64,000 nucleotides of DNA from Microplitis mediator (Eukaryota > Arthropoda > Insecta > Hymenoptera > Braconidae). The stretch lies in the NCBI RefSeq assembly GCF_029852145.1, contig NC_079972.1, forward strand, positions 16,056,986 through 16,120,985. The letters are read 5' to 3'. Both the position numbers and the translations under genes were made by a program. The notes beneath the pieces are model-generated. The model was not told the origin of the DNA and did no database searches. It was given only the letters and a program-made list of their open reading frames with translations. This document shows, in pieces, positions 10,129 through 21,989 of this stretch (positions are counted from its first letter, which is position 1; the number at the start of each line of letters is the position of its first letter).

Positions 10129-12799
10129 CGCACACAAAAGTCACTATAATATCACATCATTATGATATCATCAATAAAACCATTGCAGTCAATATTAATA
10201 TCAATTGTGTAATGTGACCTGCCAGGGCCAATTACACTATCATTATATAATATGATAATGGTATTGATATTAATTATGACAGCAACAACAATAATGAAAA
10301 TACCGATAATAATATGATAATGATAGATATTCTTAGAGTATACGACAAAAGAGGATCGACATCGATCAAACCGGAGGGTTATGCATACCAGCTCAGAAAA
10401 TCAGCATAGATTAAAAATTAAAATTAAAAAAACTATAGGGTAACCTGACCAGTTGCAATAAATTAATTCATTAATTGGAGAAAAAAAAATGACTCTAAAA
10501 ACAATGACTCTACTTCTGCAAAAATGACTCTAATAAAAGTGACTCTACTTTTGAAAAATAATGACTCTAATAAACTTGAATCTACTTTAAAAAAAAAAAT
10601 GACTCTAATTCTAAAAAAAAATGACTTCAATTGTATAAAAAATGAATTGAATTAAAAAAATGACTCGATTGTTAAAAAAATGACTCTAATTGAAGTGACT
10701 CTACTATTATAAAAGTGACTCAAATCTCCATAACTTTAATTTTAAAAAACAGGGGGGGGGGGCAAGTACATTCACATTAAATTAATCGATAAAAATAAAA
10801 AAAATAAAAAAATGGTTCCTATTTGAGTGACTCTACTATTTTAAAAATGACTCGACTTAGATAACGATAAAGAAAATTGAGGGTAAATGAGCATTTACAT
10901 GAAATTAATTAATTGAAATCGAACCCTTTTTCGACCGCACACAAAAATTACTATAAAATCACATCATTATCAATATCATCAATAAAACCATTGCAGTCAA
11001 TATTAATATCAATTGTGTAATGTGACCTGCCAGGGCCAATTACACTATCATTATAAAATGATATTGGTATTGATATTAATAATGGCAGCAACAATAATAA
11101 TGATAATACCGATAACAACGTGATGATAATAGATATTCTCAGAGTAAACGATCAAAGTGGATCGATATCAATTAAAAATTTAAATTTAAAAAACGATAGG
11201 GTAACTTGACCTAATGCCAAGTTTCGATTAGTGGGAAAAACAAAACTGATTCTACTTCAGATAAATTGATGATAAATTAAGTGACTCTACTGTTTAAAAA
11301 TGACTCGAATTGAATAACGATAAAAAAATTAGAAGTGAATGAGCATTTACATTAAGTTAATTAATAAATTTAAATAAAAAATAAAAAAATTTTTAAAAAA
11401 TGGCTCTAACTCAAATGACTCTACTTTTTAAAAGCTGACTCTATTTCTATCAAAATGACGTTAAATTAAAGGACTCGACTGTCTTAAAAATTACTCGAAT
11501 TAAATAACGATAAAATAAAATTAGGCGAAAATGAGCATTTACATTAAATGAATCAATTGTAATAAAAAATATAAAACTAGCTCTAATTTAAGTGACTCTA
11601 CGTTTTAAAAACTGATTTTACTTCTAATAAATTGACGCTAAATTAAATGACTCGACTGCTTTTAAAATGACTCGACTTAGATAACGAAAAAAAAAATTGA
11701 GGGTGAATGAGCATTTACATTAAATTCATTAATTGAAATCGAATCCTCTTTCGACCGCACACAAAAATTACTATAAAATCACATCATTATCAATATCATC
11801 AATAAAACCATTGCAGTCAATATTAATATCAATTGTGTAATGTGACCTGCCAGGGCCAATTACACTATCATTATAAAATGATAATGGTATTGATATTAAT
11901 TATGACAGCAACAATAATAATGATAATACCGATAAAAACATGATGATTATAGATATTCTTAGAGTATACGACAAAAGTGGATCGACATTCAATTAAAAAT
12001 TTAAATTTAAAAAACGATAGGGTAACTTGACCTAATGCCAAGTCTCGATTAGTGGGAAAAACAAAACTGACTCTACTTCAGATAATTTGATGATAAATTA
12101 AGTGACTCTACTGTTTAAAAATGACTCAAATTGACAAAAAAATTAGACGTAAATGAGCATTTACATTGAGTTAATCAGTTAATTGAAATAAAAAATGGAA
12201 AACTAGCTCTAATTTAAGTGACTCTACTTTTTAAAAACTGATTTTACCTCTAATAAATTAACACTAAATTAAATGACTCGACTTAGATCATGATAAAAAA
12301 TTATACTACTTAAAATGACTCTAGTTCTGTGAAAATGACTTTAATTTAAATGACTCGACCATTAAAAGGTCGACTATAATTCTAATAACTCTAAATTTAT
12401 AAAATTGAAATTAAAAAAAATAATTGGGGTGTAAATACATGTGTGATAAAAAAGTGAGTGTATGTGTGTTTTACTGTTTTTTAAAACGATAATAAAAACT
12501 ACGTAATATATTTCCATCAAAACCGAACCGTATGTGTAGCATTAGGCCACCAGCCAATCGATAAATCGACTCCCCGTTTTGATCGCACACAAAAGTCACT
12601 ATAATATCACATCATTATGATATCATCAATAAAACCATTGCAGTCAATATTAATATCAATTGTGTAATGTGACCTGTTAGGGCCAATTACACTATCATTA
12701 TATAATATGATAATGGTATTGATATTAATTATGGCAGCAACAATAATAATGATAATACCGATAAAAACATGATAATGATAGATTTTCTTAGAGTATACG
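10129..12799. repeat. Four ~215-bp repeats spaced ~810-830 bp, in TGACTC-rich DNA, arm L1
   Basis: Copies at 10129-10345, 10936-11150, 11756-11970 and 12584-12799. Each starts at CACACAAAA, contains GTGACCTGCCAGGGCCAATT and inverted ATTAATATCAAT / ATTGATATTAAT phrases, and ends near AGAGTATACGA. The spacers (from about 10480 to 12420) are filled with a short degenerate repeat built on TGACTCTA or TGACTCGA separated by A-rich runs, nearly all on the + strand. No gene seen; the 65-codon ORF at 12607-12804 is a shadow of the repeat. Confidence 0.8.
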
Positions 12800-12953
12800 A
12801 CCAATGAGGATCGACATCGATCAAACCAGAGGGTTATGCGTACCAGCTCAGAAGATCAAGATTTATATTACAAAAAAACTAACAATTAAATAACGCGACC
12901 GCCTGACATAGTGCCAGGGTTTTTTTTACGCAAAAATGCCATTTAAATTAAAT

Positions 12954-12998
<45 letters not shown>

Positions 12999-13076
12999 AT
13001 TTTTAATGTGACTCTAATCAAATTAATACTACATACAAGCAATGCTAACGAGTAAACTCAAGACTCTACAGCTATT

Positions 13077-14420
13077 GACACCTGACCGAGTGCCAGGTGT
13101 CTTTTTTAATTTGAATCTACATTAAATGAATTTAAGGGTAAAAAAATTAGGGGTATAGATTGGTGTGTAAGTTAAAGTCGCCGTAAACGAGGTTGTGAGT
13201 AACCTCAACTTACGGCGACGTGTAAGGTATGACTCGATTTCATTGAAGATGAACAGAGTCTCAGTGGGTAGTGTAAGGGGGGGTGTATGTGAATTTAAGC
13301 TAAAAAATAAACCCTATGCAAAATTGATTCTAATTTCAAAACCCCTGAACCAGTAACTTAAATATCTAATAAAAGCGTGACGCTAATACTTGAATTTAAA
13401 AAAAAAAAGGGGGGGGGGTAAATCACCACTCTTATAAAAAAGGGATAAGGTGACTCTAATTTAAAAAAAACCCAAGTTATTTAATTAATCTACTTCCCCG
13501 ATCAGTCTAGTGACATCAAAACCCCAGTCCTATATTATTCCCCTTCTATAGTTACTAACTTATTAATTAACGCAGCAAAAGTGACTCTAATTATTTAAAT
13601 AATAATAATAATAATAATAATAAATGAAAAATACACACCGCTCTATAGACACTTAAACACTTAAAAAAGAAAAGTTATGATCAGAAAAATTTTTTATGGA
13701 TTGAGACCGGCACCCAAATCGCACCCGGGTACTCAAAGGGTGGGACAGAATAATCCATTAAAAATTAAAACTGATCAGGGAAAATTTCTTTTTTCAGCTT
13801 TTTATACATTAAAAAATGAAAAAAATAAATTTTTTTTAAATTTTAATGCATAAAAAAAATATTTTATATACGCTGTTATGGTTGGCCACCCATAACAGCG
13901 TAACAATATTTTTCGCCTTTAAGATCTATAGAGCGATATATATTTTTAGACTCTAATTCGCGTGAATTTAATTTGACCTAAATTATAAGAACCAAGTGTC
14001 CTTATAATCCCTTATAATCCCTAATACCCATAAACCCCCAGCTAAATCACTAGACCAATATCCCATTTCGCGGAAAAAAACCCAATACGAATTAATTAAA
14101 AAAAAAAAGGGTAAGAGTGGCAATTGTTGGGGAAGGGTTGGTTGACTCTACAATTTAACGCGTGATTCTACTGAGAGAATACTCTCAACGAAAAACCTAT
14201 TACTGGTCCACTAATTAATCTAATTACCCCGATTTAAAAATAAAAAATTATCCTAGCAATACAAGGGAGTGAGTTGGGTATACGCAAAGTGCGTATTTAT
14301 GTGTGTGGAGTGGGTAAAAAATGGTGTGTTTAAATTGTCAACAGCAGAAGGCTATTGATAAAAAATCAATCTATACCCCATGTTAAATTAAAAAAAAAAA
14401 AATGATAACTCCAGAAGGAA
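13077..14420. repeat. GC-richer hairpin segment, arm L1
   Basis: Non-coding stretch with several strong inverted repeats: 13077-13101 (GACACCTG / CAGGTGTC, followed at once by a T run), 13177-13219 (GTCGCCGTAA / TTACGGCGAC with an inner GAGGTT / AACCTC stem) and 13870-13901 (ACGCTGTTATGG / CCATAACAGCGT). Between these are G runs, (AAT)n at about 13598-13624 and AT-rich DNA. No ORF of note. Confidence 0.75.
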
Positions 14421-14469
14421 GTTATTTAATTTATAAGAAAAAGAAAAAAAAAGTTTACTCGGTTAGTAC

Positions 14470-14501
14470 TGCTTGTGATTCAAAAGACTCTAATTAAAAT
14501 G

Positions 14502-14548
<47 letters not shown>

Positions 14549-15880
14549 AAGACTAAGTTCAAATAACTAAATGACTCTACTTTCTAAAAACTAACTTAAT
14601 TTAAATGGCATTTTTAAAAATTGAATGAATTTACTTTAATTGAATTTAACGCGAATGGTTTTACTGTAATTAAAATGACTCTACTTTTAAAAAACTGTCT
14701 CTAATTTAAATGACTCGACTTGCAAAAAAACTCGAATTTAATTTATTAGAGAAAAAAAAAAAGTGTTGAAAAATATGTAATTCTATTTCTAATAAAATGT
14801 GGGTTAATCTAATTTTAAAAAGTTAATGTGTGTATGTGTTTATGAATTTACACCCTATTAATTGAATTATTAAAAAATGACTCGAATATTACTGATTCTA
14901 CTGATTTTAAAATAAATTTAACTGCTCAATTTAATTTAAACAAACTAATACTAATGTAAACGACTAGACTTTAGTTTAAAAAAAAAAAAAAAAAATAACT
15001 GAATTCAATGCAAATGCTCAATTTCAATTAAAAAAAAAATATCGATAAAAATGACTCGAATTTAAATTTAAAAAACTCAATTTGATTCAAATGACTCGAA
15101 ACGAATTTAAAAAAAAAAATTATTTTCATGCAAATGCTCAATTTCAATTAAAAAAAAAAATATTGATTAAAATGACTCGAATTTAAATTTAAAAAACTCA
15201 ATTTGATTCAAATGACTCGATACGAATTTAAAAAAAAAAATTATTTTCATGCAAATGCTCAATTTCAATTAAAAAAAAAAATATTGATTAAAATGACTCG
15301 AATTTAAATTTAAAAAACTCAATTTGATTCAAATGACTCGATACGAATTTAAAAAAAAAAAATATTGATTAAAATGACTCGAATTTAAATTTAAAAAACT
15401 CAATTTGATTCAAATAACTCGATACGAATTTAAAAAAAAAAAATATTGATTAAAATGACTCGAATTTAAATTTAAAAAACTCAATTTGATTCAAATGACT
15501 CGACACGAATTTAAAAAAAAAAATTATTTTCATGCAAATGCTCAATTTCAATTAAAAAAAAAATTATTGATTAAAATGACGCGAATTTAAATTTAAAAAA
15601 CTGAATGTGATTCGAATGACTCGACACGAATTTAAAAAAAAAAAAAAAATTTATTTCATGCAAATGTTCGGCTTGATATTAAAAAATTTAATACGAATGA
15701 CTCGACTCTAATTTAAAAAAACTCAATTTGATTTAAAAGACTCGACTTGAATTAAAAAAAACCGAATTTGATTTAAATGACTCGACTATTAAAAATCTGA
15801 ATTTAATTTATTGCAAATGGCTCGACTTTAAATTTAAGAAACTAAATTGAATTCAAAAGACTCGACTATTTAAAACCGTA
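14470..15880. repeat. TGACTC-rich DNA with ~120-bp tandem array, arm L1
   Basis: From about 15005 to 15660 a unit of roughly 120 bp repeats four to five times with partial copies, containing TTCATGCAAATGCTCAATTT, then A runs, then AATGACTCGAATTTAAATTT. TGACTC phrases continue on both sides. ATGCAAAT inside the unit matches the octamer motif recognised by POU proteins (family knowledge; function here unknown). No coding potential. Confidence 0.75.
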
Positions 15881-16011
15881 ATGAATTTAAATTAAAGAAA
15901 AAAAAAAAAAAGATACGGAACCGTTGATAAATATTAAAAAGTGCAATTAAATAAATGGATTATAATGGAGAAGAGAAAAGAGTGACAGAAACTAAAAAAC
16001 AATAACAAACC

Positions 16012-16170
16012 TCAACAGAGAAATAACTTTATTTCCCTGCCGAACGATGCCAGTTGATCAGCTGGTAGGATGACAGCTAGCAGTTCATTGAGGCTGGTCA
16101 GTGTTCTTTGGTTCCATCCTTCCTTCCCAGTCAAGACATCAGAAAATAATTTTTCCTCGTTGGAATCCAT
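16012..16170 (-). CDS. 52-residue ORF of unknown function, arm L1
   Basis: Hypothetical small protein, ATG to TGA, in a GC-richer patch unlike the poly-A/T surroundings. It is acidic at the start (MDSNEEKLFSDVL), then contains GWNQRTLTSLNELLAVILP and ends REIKLFLC. Composition looks like real protein: mixed residues, amphipathic leucines, no low complexity. A TATA-like stretch lies about 50 bp upstream on the same strand. I do not recognise the family. It may be a captured exon or a small element-encoded gene. It points outward, as does the 60-codon ORF further along the arm. Confidence 0.45.
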   Translation of the reverse strand: MDSNEEKLFSDVLTGKEGWNQRTLTSLNELLAVILPADQLASFGREIKLFLC

Positions 16171-16601
16171 TGATAATCTATCTAAACAATCAACACTAAT
16201 TAATATATAAAAATACTGTTGACTTGTATATTTAATTGGGTTGACAAAAAAATTTAAAAAAAAAAATTAATTTTTTCAACTTGCGTAGACGCCGGTTGAA
16301 AAAAAAAATTTTTTTCAAAAATGACTAATGACGTCATTAAGGAAAAAAAAAAATTAAAAAAAAAAGTCAACAGAATTTTTAAAAATAGTTGAACACGTCG
16401 AAAACGATGCGTACACATCGAATGTCGGGTGCCAACTAGCCCTTTCCACCCTAGCCCTTAGGACGCTCACTTCACCCCCACTTCACCCCCACTTACTAGT
16501 CGCCCAGCGCAGAAAATAATTTCATTGGTACCCTTTCCTCTCTACGCATGTAGAGGGGATTTCCGGCCAATCGCGCCCTTATCCCCTGACTACCCTCCCC
16601 C

Positions 16602-19168
16602 CCGCTCTCTAGCAGCTATGACGCGTTCCTCACACCACCAAGCCCTAAAATCTGATGCAATCATTTTTTTAATTTAATAATTCCTTAATATTAATAAAAT
16701 TTTTATGTTTTTTATTCTAACATCTATTTAATTCACATATATTAATGCATATGCAACTAATTAACGCAAATTCACATGCAAATGAAGCACGCGAACTCGT
16801 TTAATTGTCGATTTAAAAGTCTAGTCGATAAAAAAATGTGCTTTAATAATTAAATAAAATTATTATAGATCTTCTAATGTTTAAATAAGATCTATTTCAT
16901 TTAATTATTTATATAATTTCGAATTCAGTCAATATGTTTTGATGATATTTAATCAAACGTTAAAGTAATTTAGAATTCAAAATTAAAAGCACAAGTTCAA
17001 GTCTAAAAAATCTCCCGCGAGAATAAGTCGCGCGTTTCTCAGTGCGCATGCGATCTACGTTGGAAACAGATCAAAGAAACTTGTCGTTTCTCTACTAAAA
17101 TACTTGACGTTGATAATAAATTTAATTATCAACCCTAAAAAATTTACTTATTATAATTTAATTAATAAACTAGTTTGTGTGTCCATCAAATTGCTAGTGA
17201 AAATATTAAAATGTGCAACAGTGGCCGCAGATCTGTCAACAATCTAACCTAAAGTTCATTTGTCCATAAAAACAAATCGAAGATATCAAGAATAAGACAC
17301 GAGTAAGTAGTAATTGAACAGTTTACTGATTCAAAATCTATTATTTCATGTTCTTTAATATCCCTGAGTAAAAAGTCAATTTTTAAAAATTAATCATCAC
17401 GAATTACAACATAATCAATTGTCTTTCTTCTTTCTGAGGGATGAAACTTTTTCTACTTTTATATTTAAATAATTAAACCACGTAAATTTATTACTCTCTA
17501 ACAAATATTAATTAATAATAATCTTCATTTCAGATATGTAATAAAAAACAATTTTCATATTATATGTGCACATATATTTTTTTCATCAACTTATATGAGA
17601 TTATTGATATGAGTTTATTTTCGCATGGGGTTTTTTCCGGTCTGAAAGAAATAATTCAGAAAGAAAAATTCCTGGCACTCTACAAAGGAAATTTTGCTCA
17701 AATGATTAGAATATTTCCTTATGCTGCCACTCAGTATACCTCATATGAAATATGTAAAAAGGTTTGATGCTTATTTTTATTGTTATTTAAATCATTTACG
17801 CAAATAGTTATTTTATTACAACAGATATTTGACCCCAGGTCATTTTTTATTTCAGGTAAATTTTTTCTGCCACTTGAACTAAAATTACATCACAACTATT
17901 GAGTTTACGTACAAAGGTGCAAATATTTTTTTTTCTCAGAATTAAATTCTCTACAAAAGTGTATCTGTATATTTTTATCGTATCTCTAAAATTTGAATCA
18001 TAGTTTCAGTTAAAATATAAAATTTTCATAGAATTGTTTATTTGCTGATGCAATAAACTTGAACAACGGCTAAACTATTGAAGATACGATAAAAATACAT
18101 AAGACCAAGTTTGTCGAGAATTAAATTTCCTACAAAAAAGGTATCCGCAAATTTTTTTATCAATCTAGTATTTTAAGAGTTATCTGATTAAATAATTGCA
18201 GTATTTAGGAACGGTGTTTGGTAAAAATTCTCATGGAGACAAATTTATTGCTGGATTATGTGCTGGAGTGACGTCAGTAACTCAGACATATCCTCTGGAT
18301 ACTATCAGAGCTAGACTTGCATTTCAAGTGACCGGTGAGCATATTTACACCGGATTGTCCACACCGTAATGTCTATTTTCAAAGACGTGAGTTTTACAAG
18401 TCAGTTAAAAAATATAATTATATTTATTTATCATAATATAATTATTTTAGGAAGGAGGGTTAACGGCATTGTATCGTGGATTTTGGCCAACTATACTGGG
18501 CATGATACCATATGCTGGTTTTTCATTCTTCTCATTTGATTATCTCCAATTTTACTGTATGAAGTACCTGGCTCACTATTTATGCAGTGACTGTCCAAGA
18601 AATATCGGTGAATAATAAAAATAGTAATAGATAAAAAAAAAATGAAAATTAATTATCAGTACAGGTTTGCTTTATTATGAATTCAATCAGCGTCAGATAA
18701 TACAAGACATTTAAAATTTTTCAAGGATGACAATTAAATTTATAATTTACGTCAACTATTTTTGTTGAGAAACGACAAGTTTCTTTGATGTTTCCAACGT
18801 AGATCGCATGCGCACTGAGAAACGCGCGACTTATTCTCGCGGGAGATTTTTTGGATTTACACTTGTGCTGTTAGTTTTAAAATGTCGTTAACTTTAACGT
18901 TTAATTAATTATAACAAAACGTAATAAAGCACGTTTTCTTATCGACTAGACTTTTTAATCAACAATTAAACGAGTTTGCGTGCTTCATTTGCATGTGAAT
19001 TTGAGTTAATTGGTAAAATATGCATTAATTCATATAAATTAAATAGATTTTAGCATAAAAAACGTGAAAATTTAATTAAAATTAAGGAATTATTAAATTA
19101 AAAAAATGATTGCATCAGATTTTAGGGGTGAGGGGAGTGAGGAACGCGTCATAGCTGCTAGAGAGCGG
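16602..19168. mobile_element. Core element 1a: TIR-bounded unit carrying SLC25A16-like exons
   Basis: Ends are CCGCTCTCTAGCAGCTATGA and its inverse. Inverted repeats reach roughly 500 bp inward and include the CTCCCGCGAGAATAAGTCGC and GTGCGCATGCGATCTACGTT phrases. Between them lies a piece of a host-type gene with introns: upstream non-coding sequence with an ACACGAGTAAGTAG donor-like site near 17300, then three coding exons. The layout is that of a Pack-type element that has captured genomic DNA. Confidence 0.7.
17624..18606 (+). pseudogene. SLC25A16: Captured SLC25A16-like mitochondrial carrier fragment (three exons), core 1a
   Basis: Parts of a mitochondrial carrier of the Graves disease carrier / CoA-transporter type, an inner-membrane protein of six helices. 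Exon 1 (17624-17761) encodes GVFSGLKEIIQKEKFLALYK through YAATQYTSYEICKK. Exon 2 (18202-18386) encodes YLGTVFGKNSHGDKFIAG and the carrier signature YPLDTIRAR. Exon 3 (18451-18606) encodes EGGLTALYRGFWPTILGMIP and GFSFFSFDYL. GT-AG borders remain. Exon 2 is 185 nt, one short: a base is missing after TACACCGG, giving a stop five codons later, while the downstream VHTVMSIFKD reading continues in the shifted frame. The first matrix loop and the last third of the protein are absent. It is therefore a non-functional genomic capture. Confidence 0.85.
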
Positions 19169-19209
19169 GGGGGGGGGTAGCTAGGAGATAAGGGCGCAAT
19201 TCTCCCCTC

Positions 19210-21266
19210 CCGCTCTCTAGCAGCTATGACGCGTTCCTCACTCCCCTCACCCCTAAAATCTGATGCAATCATTTTTTGAATTCAATAATTCCTTAATTTT
19301 TATGAAAATTTTCATGAAATTTTTATGTTTTTTATGCTAAAAACTATTTAATTCACATATAATAATGCATATTTTACCAATTAACTCAAATTCACATGCA
19401 AATGAAGCACGCGAACTCGTTTAATTGTCGATTAAAAAGTGTCGGCAATAAAAAAATTTCCTCCAATTACTTAATAAAATTATTTTAGATCTTTTAATGT
19501 TTGAATAAGATCTATTTCATTTAATTATTAAAATAATTTCGAATTCAGTCAATATGTTTTGATGATATTTAATCAAACGTTAAAGTAATCTAGAATTCAA
19601 AACTACCAGCACAAGTTCAAGTCTAAAAAATCTCCCGCGAGAATAAGTCGCGAGTTTTTCAGTGCGCATGCGATCTACGTTAGAAACACATAAAAAAAAC
19701 TTGTCGTTTCTCTACAAAAATACTTGACGTTGATAATAAATTTAATTATTAACCCTAAACAATTAATTTGTCATAATTTAATTGGTGGACTAGTATGAGT
19801 GTCCATCAGGTTGCTATTAATTGCATTTGCATTGAATTGAGCTTTTTTTATATTGAAGTCGTAAATCGTAAGAGATTATCTTTTGAATGTTTAAGTCGAG
19901 TCTTTCTTTGAATTAAATTTCTGTTTAAATGTAACAAATTTTCAGCGAGAATGAGCTGCGCGTATCTCAAAATAAATTTTTGTTTTTAAAAGTAAACGAT
20001 TTTTTTGTCACTTACATTGAAAACTTATAAATCGTCGCCGTCACTTCTCAACTCTAATAACTATTTGCGTAAATAATTTAAATAACAATAAAAATAAGCA
20101 TCAAACCTTTTTACATATTTCATATGAGGTATACTGAGTGGCAGCATAAGGAAATATTCTAATCATTTGAGCAAAATTTCCTTTGTAGAGTGCCAGGAAT
20201 TTTTCTTTCTGAATTATTTCTTTCAGACCGGAAAAAACCCCATGCGAAAATAAACTCATATCAATAATCTCATATAAGTTGATGAAAAAAATATATGTGC
20301 ACATATAATATGAAAATTGTTTTTTATTACATATCTGAAATGAAGATTATTATTAATTAATATTTGTTAGAGAGTAATAAATTTACGTGGTTTAATTATT
20401 TAAATATAAAAGTAGAAAAAGTTTCATCCCTCAGAAAGAAGAAAGACAATTGATTATGTTGTAATTCGTGATGATTAATTTTTAAAAATTGACTTTTTAC
20501 TCAGGGATATTAAAGAACATGAAATAATAGATTTTGAATCAGTAAACTGTTCAATTACTACTTACTCGTGTCTTATTCTTGATATCTTCGATTTGTTTTT
20601 ATGGACAAATGAACTTTAGGTTAGATTGTTGACAGATCTGCGGCCACTGTTGCACATTTTAATATTTTCACTAGCAATTTGATGGACACACAAACTAGTT
20701 TATTAATTAAATTATAATAAGTAAATTTTTTAGGGTTGATAATTAAATTTATTATCAACGTCAAGTATTTTAGTAGAGAAACGACAAGTTTCTTTGATCT
20801 GTTTCCAACGTAGATCGCATGCGCACTGAGAAACGCGCGACTTATTCTCGCGGGAGATTTTTTAGACTTGAACTTGTGCTTTTAATTTTGAATTCTAAAT
20901 TACTTTAACGTTTGATTAAATATCATCAAAACATATTGACTGAATTCGAAATTATATAAATAATTAAATGAAATAGATCTTATTTAAACATTAGAAGATC
21001 TATAATAATTTTATTTAATTATTAAAGCACATTTTTTTATCGACTAGACTTTTAAATCGACAATTAAACGAGTTCGCGTGCTTCATTTGCATGTGAATTT
21101 GCGTTAATTAGTTGCATATGCATTAATATATGTGAATTAAATAGATGTTAGAATAAAAAACATAAAAATTTTATTAATATTAAGGAATTATTAAATTAAA
21201 AAAATGATTGCATCAGATTTTAGGGCTTGGTGGTGTGAGGAACGCGTCATAGCTGCTAGAGAGCGG
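19210..21266. mobile_element. Core element 1b: inverted partner with a single carrier exon
   Basis: 2057-bp relative in opposite orientation, head to head with 1a across a short spacer with a G run. It keeps the same TIRs and only the first captured exon. Where 1a has the other two exons it carries a different AT-rich stretch (about 19770-20050), so the two differ by an internal replacement or deletion. Confidence 0.7.
20107..20244 (-). pseudogene. SLC25A16: Captured SLC25A16-like exon 1 alone, core 1b
   Basis: Single exon, same peptide as exon 1 of core 1a, including the donor gtttga and about 340 bp of upstream intron. No second or third exon follows. Confidence 0.8.
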
Positions 21267-21696
21267 GGGGGAGGGTAGTCAGGGGATAAGGGCGCGATTG
21301 GCCGGAAATCCCCTCTACATGCGTAGAGAGGAAAGGGTACCAATGAAATTATTTTCTGCGCTGGGCGACTAGTAAGTGGGGGTGAAGTGGGGGTGAAGTG
21401 AGCGTCCTAAGGGCTAGGGTGGAAAGGGCTAGTTGGCACCCGACATTCGATGTGTACGCATCGTTTTCGACGTGTTCAACTATTTTTAAAAATTCTGTTG
21501 ACCCTTTTTTTAATTTTTTTTTTCCCTTAATGACGTCATTAGTCATTTTTGAAAAAAATTTTTTTTTTCAACCGGCGTCTACGCAAGTTGAAAAAATCAA
21601 TTTTTTTTTTTAAATTTTTTTGTCAACCCAATTGAATATACAAGTCAACAGTATTTTTATTTATTAATTAGTGTTGATTGTTTAGATAGATTATCA

Positions 21697-21855
21697 ATGG
21701 ATTCCAACGATGAAAAGTTTTTTTTCTGATGTCTTGACTGGAAGGAAGGATGGAACCAAAGAACACTGACCAGCCTCAATGAACTGCTAGCTGTCATCCT
21801 ACCAGCTGATCAACTGGCATCGTTCGGCAGGGAAATAAAGTTATTTCTCTGTTGA
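21697..21855 (+). pseudogene. Broken copy of the 52-residue ORF, arm R1
   Basis: One extra T in a T run after codon 7 and one missing G further on. An early in-frame TGA follows codon 10. The total length is unchanged because the two indels compensate. Confidence 0.6.
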
Positions 21856-21989
21856 GGTTTGTTATTGTTTTTTAGTTTCTGTCACTCTTTTCTCTTCTCC
21901 ATTATAATCCATTTATTTAATTGCACTTTTTAATATTTATCAACGGTTCCGTATCTTTTTTTTTTTTTTCTTTAATTTAAATTCATTAC

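Noticed and set aside
12607..12804. 65-codon ORF with an EF-hand-like DINIDCNGFIDD stretch
   Set aside because: Glycine and hydrophobic positions are shifted relative to a real EF-hand loop, and the ORF lies within the ~215-bp non-coding repeat.
17564..17623. Upstream in-frame ATG as a true start for the carrier fragment
   Set aside because: The residues before GVFSG do not look like carrier sequence; the region is intronic, with a pyrimidine-rich stretch and no first carrier repeat.
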